NCBI GenBank assembly: GCA_013180625.2
Contig: SNVD02012212.1
Span: 496,001 to 560,000, forward strand
Reading direction: 5' to 3'
Source: Boswellia sacra
Lineage: Eukaryota; Streptophyta; Magnoliopsida; Sapindales; Burseraceae
DNA length: 64,000 bases
In this document: in pieces, positions 10,186 through 22,379 of the stretch
How the letters are laid out: the number at the start of each line of letters is the position of its first letter
Position numbering within the stretch: position 1 is the first letter of the stretch
The notes under the pieces: generated by a model
The model's database searches: none
What the model was told of the DNA's origin: nothing
The model's input: the letters and a program-made list of their open reading frames with translations, nothing else
Translations under genes and position numbers: made by a program

Positions 10186-13100
10186 CTAACAGCCTAGACT
10201 CGAGTAAAGGTCCTCGAGGGCTGCATACAGAGGCTCCGCAGCCTTTGGCCTGTCCACAGTACCAAGTAGAATATCTGCTGTAGTCAGATAAGGATCACCA
10301 TAGAAGCGAAGATTGGTATCCATCCTCGTTGAGACAACATTCCCTTCCAGTGACACTCCGACAAATGCTCCTATTATTTTTACAACAACATATAGTGTTA
10401 GCTATTGTTCCAAGCTTTGACTGCAGCAAATAACAATAAAGATGAACTCTCCATAAACTAAGAGAAGGATGCCCGTACCATATACCTTTACCTTCACAGG
10501 GATGCCCTAACATAAAACTCCAACTAAGACAAGCCTATTATCTCACCTCTCTTGATTCCTAAAATGTACTATAACTTACACATGGCTTAAAAGATGGAAG
10601 ACTGAGAAATCAACTAAGATTTTCATTATTGAGCAATTATTTCAAAATTACTTTCACCGTTCACACAAAATCTAAAATAAAATGGATTATCCTCTCCAAA
10701 CGAATAAAGCAAGCAAGAAAAAGACGAGTCATCATGGGGCTCAATAATGAGGCAGTCGTAAAACAATAGAGGGCAGATTGAATTTCACTGCATTAACGTT
10801 TTGGAAAGCACAAAAAAGTAAACAAAAATGCATAACAGAAACCTTGGTCCATCAGATAACCCCCAAAACAATGCTCTTGCATTTGCGAAATGCTGAGTAT
10901 CCAAATCTTTTCACTAATTAACAGACTTTATAAAATCCGATATGTTATGACAGCAGAAAAGACAAAAACTAGAACAAGACAGACTATTATATCGCCAAAT
11001 AAAAGCAGGTAACTCAAGGAATTATAAAATTTTAAGGGGTACACACAAAAGCATTAAGGATGCGATACCTTTGCTACAGCTGTAAGTATAGCAAATGCCA
11101 GAACCTCTGTCTCCAGCCCTAAGATCTGCTTCCACAACTCTCCCAATTGGCCCTGCTGCAGCGCTGCACCCAGCACCAAGAGAAAAATGCATGCGACTAC
11201 AAAATGTCTTCACTGCTTTTGTATCATGGAGCACGATTATGAAATCCATCAGCTCTCCACCAATCTTGTAGACAGAAATGGAACAGCATAAAACAAATTA
11301 AAATAGATTATAATGATCTTAGGTCAGATATTTCCACGTACTGCCAAGGTTTATCCCAAAAAAAAACAGAGAGAGAGAGAGAGAGAGACCGATGGTAGAT
11401 CCAAATTTAGCGAAAAAGAAAGCATATACTTAGCCTCAGGAATGATTCTACAATCAAAGAATTAATACCCACTAGAATATTTACCTGAGCACCCCATCCT
11501 AAACCAACAGACAATATGGCTGATGGAGCAGACCAGGACCCATCTGACCTTCTTGCAACAACCAAACCAGTGCCAAGTTTGTAGGAAACCAGCACACCAG
11601 CTTTAGCAACTGTTAAAATTGCCAGGCCTTTAGCTCCTTTCAGCACTGCCAAGGGTATGGCCCTCTCAGAATTCAGACCAGCAACCTGTAATATCAATGA
11701 ACATGATCATAACACTAAATAACAACTTCATATTGGAAAATCATTAGCAAGAGGAAAAAAGAAAAGGTTATAAAGGCTTTTTCTTTGCTCACCATATCAA
11801 ACAAAAATAGACACTGCCAACACAAAAGCATAGTTCTGATGTGAAACCAGACACACAATGAATAATATATTAAAAAAAAAAGTTTCAATAAAAGCCATTG
11901 TATCATAAACCATAAGAAGGCATTTGGTATAGGGGTTTATTTTAGCTAGGAATGGGATTTAAATTGCTGGAAAACTGAATATGGGAATCTAATTGCTAGA
12001 AAACTAACATTATTGTATTTGTTTGCCTATTAGAAGTTTGCAATTGATTTCCACAGGAATTAGATTACTGTGTTTGGTTGCATACAAGGATACAAGAATG
12101 CGTAAACTTTATAACTAAATTTTTCTATTATATAAAATATACTTATTTTTCATCATATTCTAATACGCAATAAATAAATATAAATAAATATATGAGGTTA
12201 AATAAAATAATTTCTTGAACATTTATTTAACCATAAAAATTTAAAAAATAATTTCTATAAACATAATTTTCAACCATAAAAAATAGTGGTCATAAATTCT
12301 ATAAGATAATTGTTAAAAAAATAGTTATATGACCGTAAAAAATATTATTATAAACATAATCGATATAAAATTTCTATATGGTTAAAATAATTTCTTTTTT
12401 TTTTCTTTAAACATAATTTTAATGATTTTAAATTTATTATATAACCATCAAAAATATTGTTATAAATTCTATATAATTGAAGGGTATCATAGCCTTTTAA
12501 AGAATAAAAATAATAAATAAGCCAAATGAATATTTATTATAATCAATTAAAAAAATCTCTTCTGTCCCTTTTGCATCTCCAGCCATAGCTCACAGCCACT
12601 GCGTCGCTACCTTATATTTCCTCGCCTCTCTTTTTTCGCTGTTGGATTGCTTCTAAGCTTGTAAATCGGCTGGTTTTGAGAAGCGGTGATAAGGATTCAA
12701 AGTGGAACGATTTTTTGCGATCAATTAAAAGTTTAGACCTTGAATGGGTTGGTTGTGTTGATTGGAGAAAGGAAGGGTGAGGGAGGAGGAGGTGGAGAGA
12801 GGAGGAGGCAGTGCACAAAGAGTTTAGGAGGAGGGGAGGAGTAAGAATTGAAGACAGGAGGTTGAGCAAGGGAGGGTTTAGGTTTCCCTTTAATCCTAAA
12901 CTCAAGTGTTTGAAGGGTTTGAGATTACACCCGCACATGGGCATCTGAAACCCGTAGAAAATTAAGATGCCTGGGTTAAAAAAGCTTAATAAGCATAACA
13001 AACAATGGTCAGGTTTCATATTCCCATTCCCATGCAGCCAAACCTCCATACCAAACACCCCCTAAAAGTAATCTTATTTTCAAAGAACCAAACAACAGTC

Positions 13101-14006
13101 ATATTAATTAAACTTCAATGATAACCAAAACTTCACCTGGCAGTAGCTTCTCAATGTATTAGATGCTTTATATATCTCATATTCCATGGACAAACCAACT
13201 GGAAGATTCAGCCATCCCCTTGTGCAAGTCCAATCCACCACATCATGCTTTGCCGCTTGCACAGAATTACTGATAGTGTTAATAAGAATACCTTGTAAAG
13301 GATCAAGTCTATCATAGCAGGCATCACAGACCCTTTGTGGATCTCGTTCCCTAAATTTCACAGGCATCAAGCACCTCCCCTTAGTACATGCTCTACAGAA
13401 AATCCCTCCACAAAACCGGCAATGATGTCTACCACGGGTAATTGCTGTAAAAGGAGCAGTGCACTGCATGCACACTGTCGTGGAACTATCTGGAAGCCAC
13501 TCCGGGGGTTCAGCCTCCAACACCTCTTTGTAAGCACTATATCTAATCCCATCTGGCTCAAGAAGCGGTGGCGCACTAGGTATGTAAACTGAGGAATGCA
13601 GGTCTGTATCCCCACTCTTCCCAGATCCAAGAAACGAAACATTTGAACTGGGCTCTTGCTGATTCATGGACACACTTGGAGGTTTGTTTCGGCCAGTTAT
13701 GATTGCAAATATCCCATTCATCACATTTTTCAAGTTGACCTCAGGAGGTCTGTCATTATTTTGCATAGGATAACATTGATCCTCACTTGAATCATATCCT
13801 CCATCAATGAAGTCTTCGGATTCAAGTGGAAACTGATATGCATAATCTTGTTTCGAGGACTTCGAGCCTGATGGGTAGGTTTTTTTGCCTTCTGGGACAC
13901 CCCATGAAGGATCTCTATAGTCATCTTCATAAAGGACTTTACTATTCTCCTTTTTTTCTGGCTTAGAGATTAAAGAATAGAAAACTCTTCCATCATTGGT
14001 CGCCAT
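10186..14006 (-). CDS. CFS1: FYVE/SYLF-domain endosomal protein, CFS1 type
   Basis: Coding exons are 14006-13137, 11685-11485, 11264-11069 and 10370-10186. All have GT-AG borders and keep frame, giving 483 residues. A FYVE zinc finger at about 168-232 has WLPD, GRHHCR and RVCDAC motifs and should bind PI3P. A SYLF (Ysc84/DUF500) lipid-binding domain fills about 285-480, with GLGWGAQ and GPIGRVVEADL. A PSAPP motif (143-147) fits ESCRT-I binding and W265-L-N-L268 fits an ATG8-interacting motif. Both are described for Arabidopsis CFS1, which links autophagosomes to ESCRT and limits cell death. The ATG at 14006 is the first one after the 5'-UTR intron. The open frame reaches back to a GTG at 14042, which is not a likely start. 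Confidence 0.92.
11370..11390. repeat. (GA)n microsatellite in CFS1 intron
   Basis: A short run of about ten GA units lies in the intron between the second and third coding exons. Confidence 0.85.
11916..13062. mobile_element. PIF/Harbinger-like non-autonomous DNA element in CFS1 intron 2
   Basis: The ends form an imperfect inverted repeat: GAAGGCATTTGGTATAG on the left, and GGGGGTGTTTGGTATGG on the right when reversed. The flanks are TAA at 11913-11915 and TAA at 13063-13065. A 3-bp TAA/TTA duplication and a GTTTGGT-type terminus are typical of PIF/Harbinger elements. The interior is very AT-rich at 12100-12540 and has no transposase. An open frame at 12612-13058 shows no known domain. Confidence 0.6.
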
Positions 14007-14048
14007 ACAGCACACCACATGCAAACAATGATCAAAAGCCACACAAAT

Positions 14049-14690
14049 CTACCCAACAAATTGAAAAATAAATAAATCAATAAATGCCATATTGGAAGCT
14101 CAGAAAAAACTTCTAGCATAAGTAAAGACGTAATTCAGAATTTAATATCAAAAAAAAAAAAATTCCCACTTTATGTCTAGTGAATAAATCGCAGATTGAA
14201 CCAAAAAATTGGCCTTGCGATTAGTGGAGCCAATTAAATTAGGATTAAATTCGAGTTTTACATTGGGCAAGTCATGCAACTTCCATAAACGCGTAAACAA
14301 TTCTCATCTATTGAGAAAAGACGAAGACGATTATTACTAAGTGCAGCTTAATAAAAGAATCACATGACCTGGCAACAAATTGTTATCGAAAAGAATAAAG
14401 AAAGATATTTTACTGCAATTATGGCTTCTAAAATTTTACTATTTTCTAGGTTATTAATAATATTTTCTAAAGAAGAGAAAATCATAGGAAGGGTGAGCTG
14501 GTGTATAAAAGGATAATATAATCATACCTTTCAGTTCTAAGGCGTCTAATACGAGCTTTAATTTTAGAGTCTTCGATTACCCAGAAAGAGGCAAGGTAAA
14601 GAACGAAGAAGAAAAGAGGAAGAGTGCGGAAATGAGTTGTTTGGAAGATAGAAGACGACGAAGAAGAAGAATTGGGTTGGAATTAATCCT
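14049..14690 (-). promoter_or_regulatory. CFS1: CFS1 non-coding first exon and 5'-UTR intron
   Basis: A pyrimidine-rich leader (minus strand) with no ATG ends at a good donor, GAAAG|GTATGA, with exon end 14528. A 3' splice site GGGTAG lies at 14049-14050, so the second exon starts at 14048, 42 bases before the start codon. The leader's 5' end at about 14690 is an estimate. Introns in the 5' UTR are common in plant genes of this kind. Confidence 0.6.
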
Positions 14691-15298
14691 CTGGCGCACG
14701 AAACTCTTTAAGATAATGGAAAAACCCATCTTTGGGCTGGGCCAGCAGTAACTGTGACAGGCCCATATGTTTATTTTATTTTGGGGGAATATTTTAAAAA
14801 TAACCTTAATTATGGTTAGGGTTATTTTTGAGACATTTGTTCATTTTATCTCCTTTGGTTTAAATTGTTGTAAGTTCATTGCTTCCGTCTTCTACGACAG
14901 TCTGGAGTTTTTAAGCACAAAAACGACTGATCATGGCGAACTATCCATCCTGGGTAAACAAGTATGCTACGATACGCAACTATCTGCTAATGGTCATCAA
15001 TCTTGACGTTTGATCTAGTCGGTCAATCACTCACATCAGATGCTTCTACACTACACAATGAAAAACCAAAGTTTCTCGTGATTTTTTAATCTTTCATTAA
15101 AACAGAGATCAGAATTGTAATTGATAGTCAATGCATGAGAATTTAAAAAAAAATATATCAAGAAATGAAGACAGATTGCAATCCGAGTCTAGCAAAGAAC
15201 CTAAAATATATTGATTCCATTAAGCAGAAATCATTAAAAGAACATTGTCAATTATTGGTACAGAAAAATATTTTGACAATTACGTATCAGTGTTGACT
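14691..15298. other. Intergenic: CFS1 promoter and SMU2 3' flank
   Basis: The CFS1 gene starts near 14690 and SMU2 ends at 15299 on the same strand. This 600-bp spacer must therefore carry the CFS1 promoter and the SMU2 3' UTR. No further gene is seen; an open frame at 14767-15006 shows no known domain. Confidence 0.55.
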
Positions 15299-18200
15299 TC
15301 ATATACGAGGCTTTTTCCCAGGTTGTAAATCTTCATCATAATGGCCACCTTCACCACCGTCCTTCTCCATCTTCTTTCTGGCTAGAATCTTATTGATCTT
15401 GTGCAGCTCATTATTAAGCTTCTGGTCCTTGTTCTGTTTTCTTGTCTTCCGCCCATCTTGCATCTTCACACCAAACTGGAAGGCCGCCTTTGGCATGGCC
15501 TCCTTCTGCTCATTGTAAGTTGCCCATTCCTCTTCTGTCTCGAAGTCCCACCGATGAAGACGACCCTTTGCCTGTGATGAAGTATTGGACGAGGTTTTAG
15601 AAACAGTTATTTTTTCCAGCAAACTAGTTACTTGTTTGCATCATACTATGAGAAAATTCTGTAAAAGATGACCCGTATATTGTGGTTTATATTCCACTAA
15701 GCATAGTCTCTTGTGTAGCTACTTTAAGTTTTAGTTATTCTCGTGGAGTTGAGGGCAGATGAATGCACACGGGTCGGGTCGGGTTTGCCCAAATCCGATT
15801 TTGACCCGACACTGTTCAAACCCGAATCTTTTGGCCCGAATTCGGGTTACTATTCAATATTAACCCTATTAAAACCCGACAACCCGATCGGGTCGGGTCG
15901 GGTTTAGTTTTATTCAAATATACTATTCAAACCCGATTATAATCCGGTACTGTTCAAACCCGACTATTCCAACCCGATTTCGGGTTACTGTTCACGGTTA
16001 ACCCGACCAAAACCCGATAAACCCGATCGGGTCGGGTCGGATTATTTTGCACACCCCTAAATGAAACTACTAACAACCTTGCTCTTTTTTCTCTTTAAAT
16101 GCATAAAAATTTATTCAATGCCATTCCAAAGCATGTAAAAGACAAAAATTCAAATGAAAGCAAAAGCATCAGGCATGCTACATCACGTGCAAAATAAGAG
16201 AACCAACTTACTCTTCCACCCATATCCATCTTTGTTAAGTCATCTTCATCATCACTGTCCACGATCTCACGGTTGTACTCTTGATACCCAGGATAACATT
16301 CAGAATAGCTCTCAGAGATGAAGTTAGGATCCTTCTCTCGGGCATCTTTCTCTCTCAATTGTTGAAGCCTCTGATCATCCCGCTTGAACACAGAACCTAA
16401 GCCTCGATCCTTCTCTTCTTGAGTCATGAAGCGTGGATCTTGCGGCATGTTTAAACCTGCTTGTACATCATAAGCCTGCATGTCTGGCTGCAGATATTGC
16501 TCAGGATAAGCCAATTGCTCTGCATATTGGTAATCCTGCCACTCTCCCTGGTAGCCAGCCAATGCTTGTGCTTGCACAGCATCATATCCATTCTGTGATT
16601 AAAGAGCCAGCACAGAGGACCAAAAAAAATAACTTAGTGAAAGGGGCAGCCATAATAAATTTACAACAAGGCAGGGACATATTTTTTAACCATCTCTTTA
16701 CCACAATTGGTATTTCTTTTAAAAAAAAAAAAAAAACAAATTTTTTCCCCGTTTGGTTACAAACTGAAAAGATGAATGAATGCAAGGATCAACTTACCAT
16801 ATCTTGCCAGGCCTGAGGTGCAGGAGGTGGAACTGGACCATAAGCAGGTTCAGTGAAGTAGGAAACTTTTTCCTTATTTCGAGGAGACTCTTCCATATCT
16901 TCAGAAATAGGGCTTTGGCTCATGTCTTTACCAGGAACTTCAAAGTCAACACCTTCCCCGACAAATATATCATCTTCATCTGTTCTAGCAACAACTGGGC
17001 CTTGTTCCTCTTTCAAATCGGTCTGATTTTTCTTGGGAGGTGGTGGCGGTGGTGGTGGCGTGATCTCTATTTCAGTTCTATTATTTGATATTCCACCATT
17101 AGGTTTGGATGGCTTGTCATCTTCCTCATATTCATTACCGACAGTTGAATTCTTTCCTGTAATGAAAAGTTTAGACTACTATGAGAAAAACAACCTTGGA
17201 CACACAAATTAGAAGATCTGATACTGCAGGATGCATATTATGAAGAATGGAATTAGGAAACCCAAGATCCCAACATGGATAATAAATTATGATTTCCTTC
17301 TCCATTGTAAGCAGATCCAGAATGCTATCGGCCAGAATCATATCAAGCTCAGCTGATGATGCACATAATTATATAGACTTCAAATTATTTATCTACAAAA
17401 ATCTGACTTTGACTCTGGATCCCGTTTACACCTGACACCAATTTGTAAGGACAGAGCCAACATGTTTTCTTCTTCAACAAGGATTTGAAATACAGTAAAG
17501 TTTTTTACAATTTCTGACTTAAGGCCTTCAGTTATAGAGCTGAAAGCTTCTTCCATTGAACGGTAAGCTATGTCAAGATCCTAGGGATACACTCACCTAT
17601 GATAAACAGTTCAAAGAGAATCATTACCTTTTGTATCTCTTTCCTTCTTTTTCTTCTTCAGAACCTTCCCAGATGATCCGAGGCGAAGATATTGCATAAT
17701 CTTAGCAATCCGATCTAGTACAGAACCATCAACGCTGACTGTAACCATTTCCTGAAAGTGAATATAAACCAAAACCAGCAAAATTATTAAGCATTTGATA
17801 CTTGGAATCACATGGCTTAATAAGATAATAAAATAACAAGGAAAAGAAGTTACAGACATCTGGAACCGGACAGTCAGCTTTGCTTCTATGCAAGGTGGTT
17901 GGTATATCATTCGTGTATCCACCCTCCTAGAATGCATAAAAAAGAGTGATTAAGTCATAAAATTATCTTGATACCTACAACAATCATAGTCAGAAAACTA
18001 AAAGATCACAACTAATATAAGCCTGTCTATGCACATAAGAATGTCCAATATGCCGGAACTAGTGCAGTAAGAACCACCTTCAAGCAAATGCTAAGGAATT
18101 CACTATAATGCTGTTCAGAATAATAAAATATATATCTGAAGGAACCGACTTTGGTTCCCAAAAGTTAAAAAGTTGATATTTACTGCGCATTCAGTTGAAC

Positions 18201-21200
18201 ACCTACAAAGGTGCTACAGAAACAATAACCACAGAGTAGAGGCAAAAATCCTACCATATTAAAAATAAATGACATTCGACCAGGAAGGAACATCTCATTT
18301 GTCTTGATAACAGTTTGAGGCTTGACTATCGATTGATAGACTGACTGCAAAGGAAAACGGCGCATTAATACAAGCAATTGGTGCAAAGTCATGAACCAAG
18401 TAACTTCTCTATTTAAAGCTATATTCTAAGTACAGAAATGTACCTTGGCAATTGCAGTGCGAAATGACAATTGTTGGTCTTCCTTTGAAGCTCTGCCAGT
18501 GAATCACAATTATATGCCAAGACACAAGTGGCAAAGAACAAATTACAAAATTAATATCATAAAAATATTTGGAATATTTTTCCATCCCTTGGTCATTATC
18601 CAAGATGTAAATAAATGCTATGACATAAATTAGCATAACTCAACCTAATCAGTTAAAACAGGCCTTATTATGATTGTAATGTCAAACTTTCTTCTATAGT
18701 GATTTACAGAACAGAAGACAAAGAACAAGACAGTTTCCAAACAAAAGATGAGACGAGAACAGATATATCTTCTTACATAAAGCATGGAGACAGGAAAGAT
18801 TCAAAATAACAGAAAACTTATCAGAATTCCTTGCAGGGGCGAAAAAGGAATAATTTTTCTTTAATCTTTCTAAACAAATACAAAATACATCTCTAAATAT
18901 ATCCCAAAAGTAGATCTGTGATCATCTTGTAAGATAATAGTAAATTTGAGGCCCATGACTGAAGTATTATTAATTAGAATAATGATCATACACTCAGAAC
19001 TCAAATTTACAAGTTGGAAACCATTGATATAAATTCAGTTACCTAGACTTTCCATCCTTGTCATCTGCAGCATCTGGCTTCTTGTCAATCTCACTTCTCA
19101 CTTTATTAAGTAACGCATAATCCAACCCTTTGACCAAATGTGTGTGCTCCACATCACCTGGACAATAAACATCCAGCCAAGTAAGCATAAAAATGAATAA
19201 ATAAACTGACAGAAAGAAAGAAATCAACTGGCCTAACAAACAGCATAAGAAGCTAAAAACTGCTCTACATCATAATACCCACCAAAAAAAAAAAAAAAAC
19301 TGAGACTATCAAATTATTTATTCAATGTGTTGATGCACGGGTTCCGGGTCGCCAGAAAGAAGGTGGAAGCTCACTGGAGGACGTCGAGGGTTAAGAATCT
19401 GAGAAAAAAGAAGACAGTCAGAGGCAGAGAAGGTAACCCCTCCGACACTCTATCGCACCCCGAAATACTACTAAAGACAGAAGCTCTTAAATCTATGAAA
19501 ATCTAGAAAGAAAAAAATTTCTAAGAAAGTTTGCACACCTTTAAACCCGGAGAGAAAGGTTTATATAAACACAAAAGGGATCATTGTGACCAAAAAAAGG
19601 CCTCTTGCAAGGTCATTGGAGCAACCAGAACCCATTCAGGACGACCACAATAGTAGTTCCTCATGCCCAAGTTGGGCAACAAGCTAGCGAAAGAGCGGTT
19701 CAATTATTGTTCCTAGCAAAGGTCGTAGGCAGTAATGGTAAGCAACTGTTTGGGAAAAAAAAACAATCCTCATCCTCCTTCGATAGTGATAAGACGATGG
19801 TCATCCCATGGTTCCATGGGCAACGCATCTCCACAAACGAGCATCTCAAGAGTGTGTGCTCTTTACAAGTGAGGGCCCTACTAATTAGTATGACATGGCA
19901 TCAACCCTTGTACTGGAGCCATGTACAAAATCGAAATCAAAGGGGAACCACCATAATATAAAACATCTTTGCTCCTCGTTTTTTACTACAAGTAAAAATC
20001 TCTAGTGAAAGAAGCTCCAAGTACATAGAAAAGGAGGAGAACTTGATTGGGTTATAAGTTAAGTTGTATTTTTTGAGAGTTTGAAGGCATCCTTGAAGAG
20101 ATTTTGTGGCACAAGTCCAACAAGGTAGATGTCTCAATCTTTCCTTTATAGTAAAAATTTCTTGCTTATGTTGTTGACAAAATGAGGTAGTGTAATAGAA
20201 AGAATGCATGGTAGATATGGTTAGCTGGGCAAGGTGGAAAGACCTTGAAGGAGAAATGAGTGAGAGAGGGGAAGTTTTGATTAAGGGAGAGATGAAAGAG
20301 GGCAAGAAGCCTTGGTAAGGAGCAAAGGAGGTAAACAAACGAGAGCCCCTGCACTATTTGTGCACTGGGCAATCACCAAGCACCTGCTGCGCAGAAGGCG
20401 ATTTTTCCATGTCTCTTATTTTCCCCTCCAAATTCCATCTACACCAGCTACAAAACTTCAACAAACAATTCAAGGAGAAACCCACTAAGAGTAAAAAAAG
20501 GAAATTCAAAGATTTACCTTTGTGGATATTCGCTAGGGAATTGTTGAAAAGTATCTCGAACAACACCTTCAAACTCTCCAAAAGTGTCTACTAAGTTTCA
20601 CCCAGCCAAGCTACCCCCTTTCTCTATCTACTTGTAGTTTCTCTCACTAAGAATTTTAACTTGTGCTGAAAATAATGAGTAAAGATACTTTATATTGGAG
20701 TGAAACCCTCCTCAATTTTAACTATATACATAGCACTCATATGAAGGTTGAACCATGTCACATTAACTAGATAGGACTCTCACTTATAGAGAGTTAAAGA
20801 CGAGTATGTAACATCCTCGTCTATAAAGATGCATTACCCATTCTTCTCTATAGAACAACTATCATCCTATCACCGTCAAGGGAGAATCATTTTTCTTTAG
20901 GATGATTGCCTCTCTAACATTACCTATGACCTTCACTTAGAAACAAAAATTAAACCACCCTTTTGCTGGCTTGTCGCTAACTAGGCTTGAAATGCTATTA
21001 TTATGACAGTTGTAAATAATCTTTAATAACTCCAATGACCTCACAAGGGGTCAGCTTTGTAGGCCTCACGGTGATCCCTTCTGTAGCTACATAAAAAACC
21101 TCATTTCCAAGCTCAAAGGTCTGCACACTTTTCTAGAAATTTAGAATTTTATAAATTTAAAGCTTCTTTCCAGAAGATTTAGGAAAACTCTAATACACTG

Positions 21201-22080
21201 GATTCTAACTTGAGAGTCGGAGGGTTTTCACCGACAAACTTAACCGTTTCTTTCTGTTTTTAAATTCTTAAATGCCGGTGTCATGCCCGCCTTCCAACCA
21301 CTTGGAATTCCATGCATCAATACAATGTATTGACAAAGATGATATTTACCATAACGGAATCAACCTAACTTCCTGTTGCCCTAAGACTCCAGGAATGATA
21401 AACTTTCATATTCCTGAATGGACACAATTTTAATCCATAATACACGACCAAAATTCTCTAAATCACGATTCTAGTAATCCACTATTTCATCTAGTAACCC
21501 AAAATGCTACTGGTACGGCATAACGTCATCGAACGTCAACTACAACAGGAATACACCATTTTCTCATTGCACATGTAAATGGCCAACGCCATAGTGCTCG
21601 CCAATATAGAACTTTATACAAATCCGAAACCAAAGATTAATTAAAATAAATTCAGTGAGAATAACACACTAACCTCCGAGATACTTGCTCTTCTCAATGG
21701 ATAACTTGTGCGCGTCAGCTGACCTACGAATTTTGATCCAAAAAATATTATGTCATAAATACGAAGTAAATCCCAAATTCAAAGTGTGGAGAAACAAGGC
21801 TAGTCGAACCGGATATCAACGGTGCCGGGAGGAGCAACGGCGTGAAACGAGCCCAATTCAGTCGGTTCATAATCAGGATTTTGATCCTCTCTTCGCTCCT
21901 TAGCTCGGTCTCGATATTTCGGCTGCTCCGGCTCCTCAGGCTTCTCATCTCTGCACAGATTTCAAATTCTTAAACAAGCGTACCACATTATTGCTCCTGC
22001 TATGAATTGTCGATAATCGTGTAAAATACTTACTTTCGACGAGCTATTTTCTCCTTGTAATATTTCTTTGCGGAAGTCAT
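15299..22080 (-). CDS. SMU2: SMU2 / protein RED (IK) spliceosome component
   Basis: Eleven coding exons: 22080-22034, 21950-21810, 21723-21674, 19157-19043, 18492-18444, 18344-18255, 17926-17858, 17751-17628, 17156-16798, 16592-16212 and 15571-15299. They join in frame to 565 residues. The start MTSAKKYYKEKIARRK is basic. The RED_N region includes GDVEHTHLVKGLDYALLNK and EMFLPGRMSFIFNM. A proline run sits at 262-268, and an acidic stretch VDSDDEDD precedes the last exon. The RED_C region begins at about 476 (AKGRLHRWDFETEEEW) and ends with basic KKPRI. RED/SMU2 partners SMU1 in the spliceosomal B complex and affects splice-site choice. The length is close to that of human RED (557 residues, from memory). 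Introns 3 and 10 carry repeats. Confidence 0.95.
15765..16045. repeat. GGGTCGG-rich tandem repeat in SMU2 intron 10
   Basis: Two units about 139 bp apart share AACCCGATCGGGTCGGGTCG (near 15882 and 16021) and contain many AACCCG/CGGGTT inverted pairs. Another GGGTCGGGTCGGGTT starts at 15771. The outer right end carries GCACACCCCTA, which resembles the termini of plant hAT-type miniature elements, but a clean matching left terminus was not found. Confidence 0.6.
19331..21319. mobile_element. Long-inverted-repeat element (MULE-like, non-autonomous) in SMU2 intron 3
   Basis: About 230-300 bp at each end are diverged inverted copies. The left end starts TGATGCACGGGTTCC; the right end, reversed, starts TGATGCATGGAATTCC. 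Deeper matches are GTCGGAGGGG/GTCGGAGGG and AAAGGTGTGCA/AAAGGTCTGCA. The flanks ATTCAATGTGT (19320-19330) and ATACAATGTAT (21320-21330) agree at 9 of 11 bases, which fits a Mutator-type target duplication. The 1.4-kb interior shows no transposase. An open frame at 19605-19961 has no recognised domain. Confidence 0.6.
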
Positions 22081-22116
22081 TGATGAAAACCTGTTATGCT
22101 CTTCTTGATGTTCTGG

Positions 22117-22125
22117 TTAGGGTTT
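22117..22125 (-). promoter_or_regulatory. SMU2: Telo-box in the SMU2 5' leader
   Basis: AAACCCTAA on the minus strand lies 37 bases upstream of the SMU2 start codon. Telo-boxes are frequent in promoters and leaders of plant translation and RNA-processing genes, so this is a plausible element for growth-linked expression. Confidence 0.5.
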
Positions 22126-22379
22126 CAAGTGTTGAAAAAGAGGAGGGAGATTACGCAAGAAAGCAGAAACAATTGAGAGTGGAGGAGAGGATTTGGAGCG
22201 AACATTGAATTACAGAAATACCCTCGCTTTTACAGTATTAGAAAGTTTGCAACAATTGTGCCACGTTTGAGCACGTGGACAGTGGACTCATCTCTCTCCT
22301 ATCCGCTGTCAAGCGCATCGTTTAGTGTATTTTACAAGATCATCGTCAAAATGAAATTACGAAAAACGACCAACAGGTA

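Noticed and set aside
12612..13058. 148-codon minus-strand ORF inside CFS1 intron 2
   Set aside because: It lies wholly within the Harbinger-like element, is low-complexity leucine/serine-rich and shows no known domain.
14007..14042. Upstream extension of the CFS1 reading frame to 14042
   Set aside because: It begins with GTG, not ATG, and reads through the sequence just after a 3' splice site. The ATG at 14006 is the first one in the spliced leader.
19605..19961. 118-codon plus-strand ORF inside SMU2 intron 3
   Set aside because: It lies inside the long-inverted-repeat element, has no recognisable domain, and overlaps other open frames of similar length.
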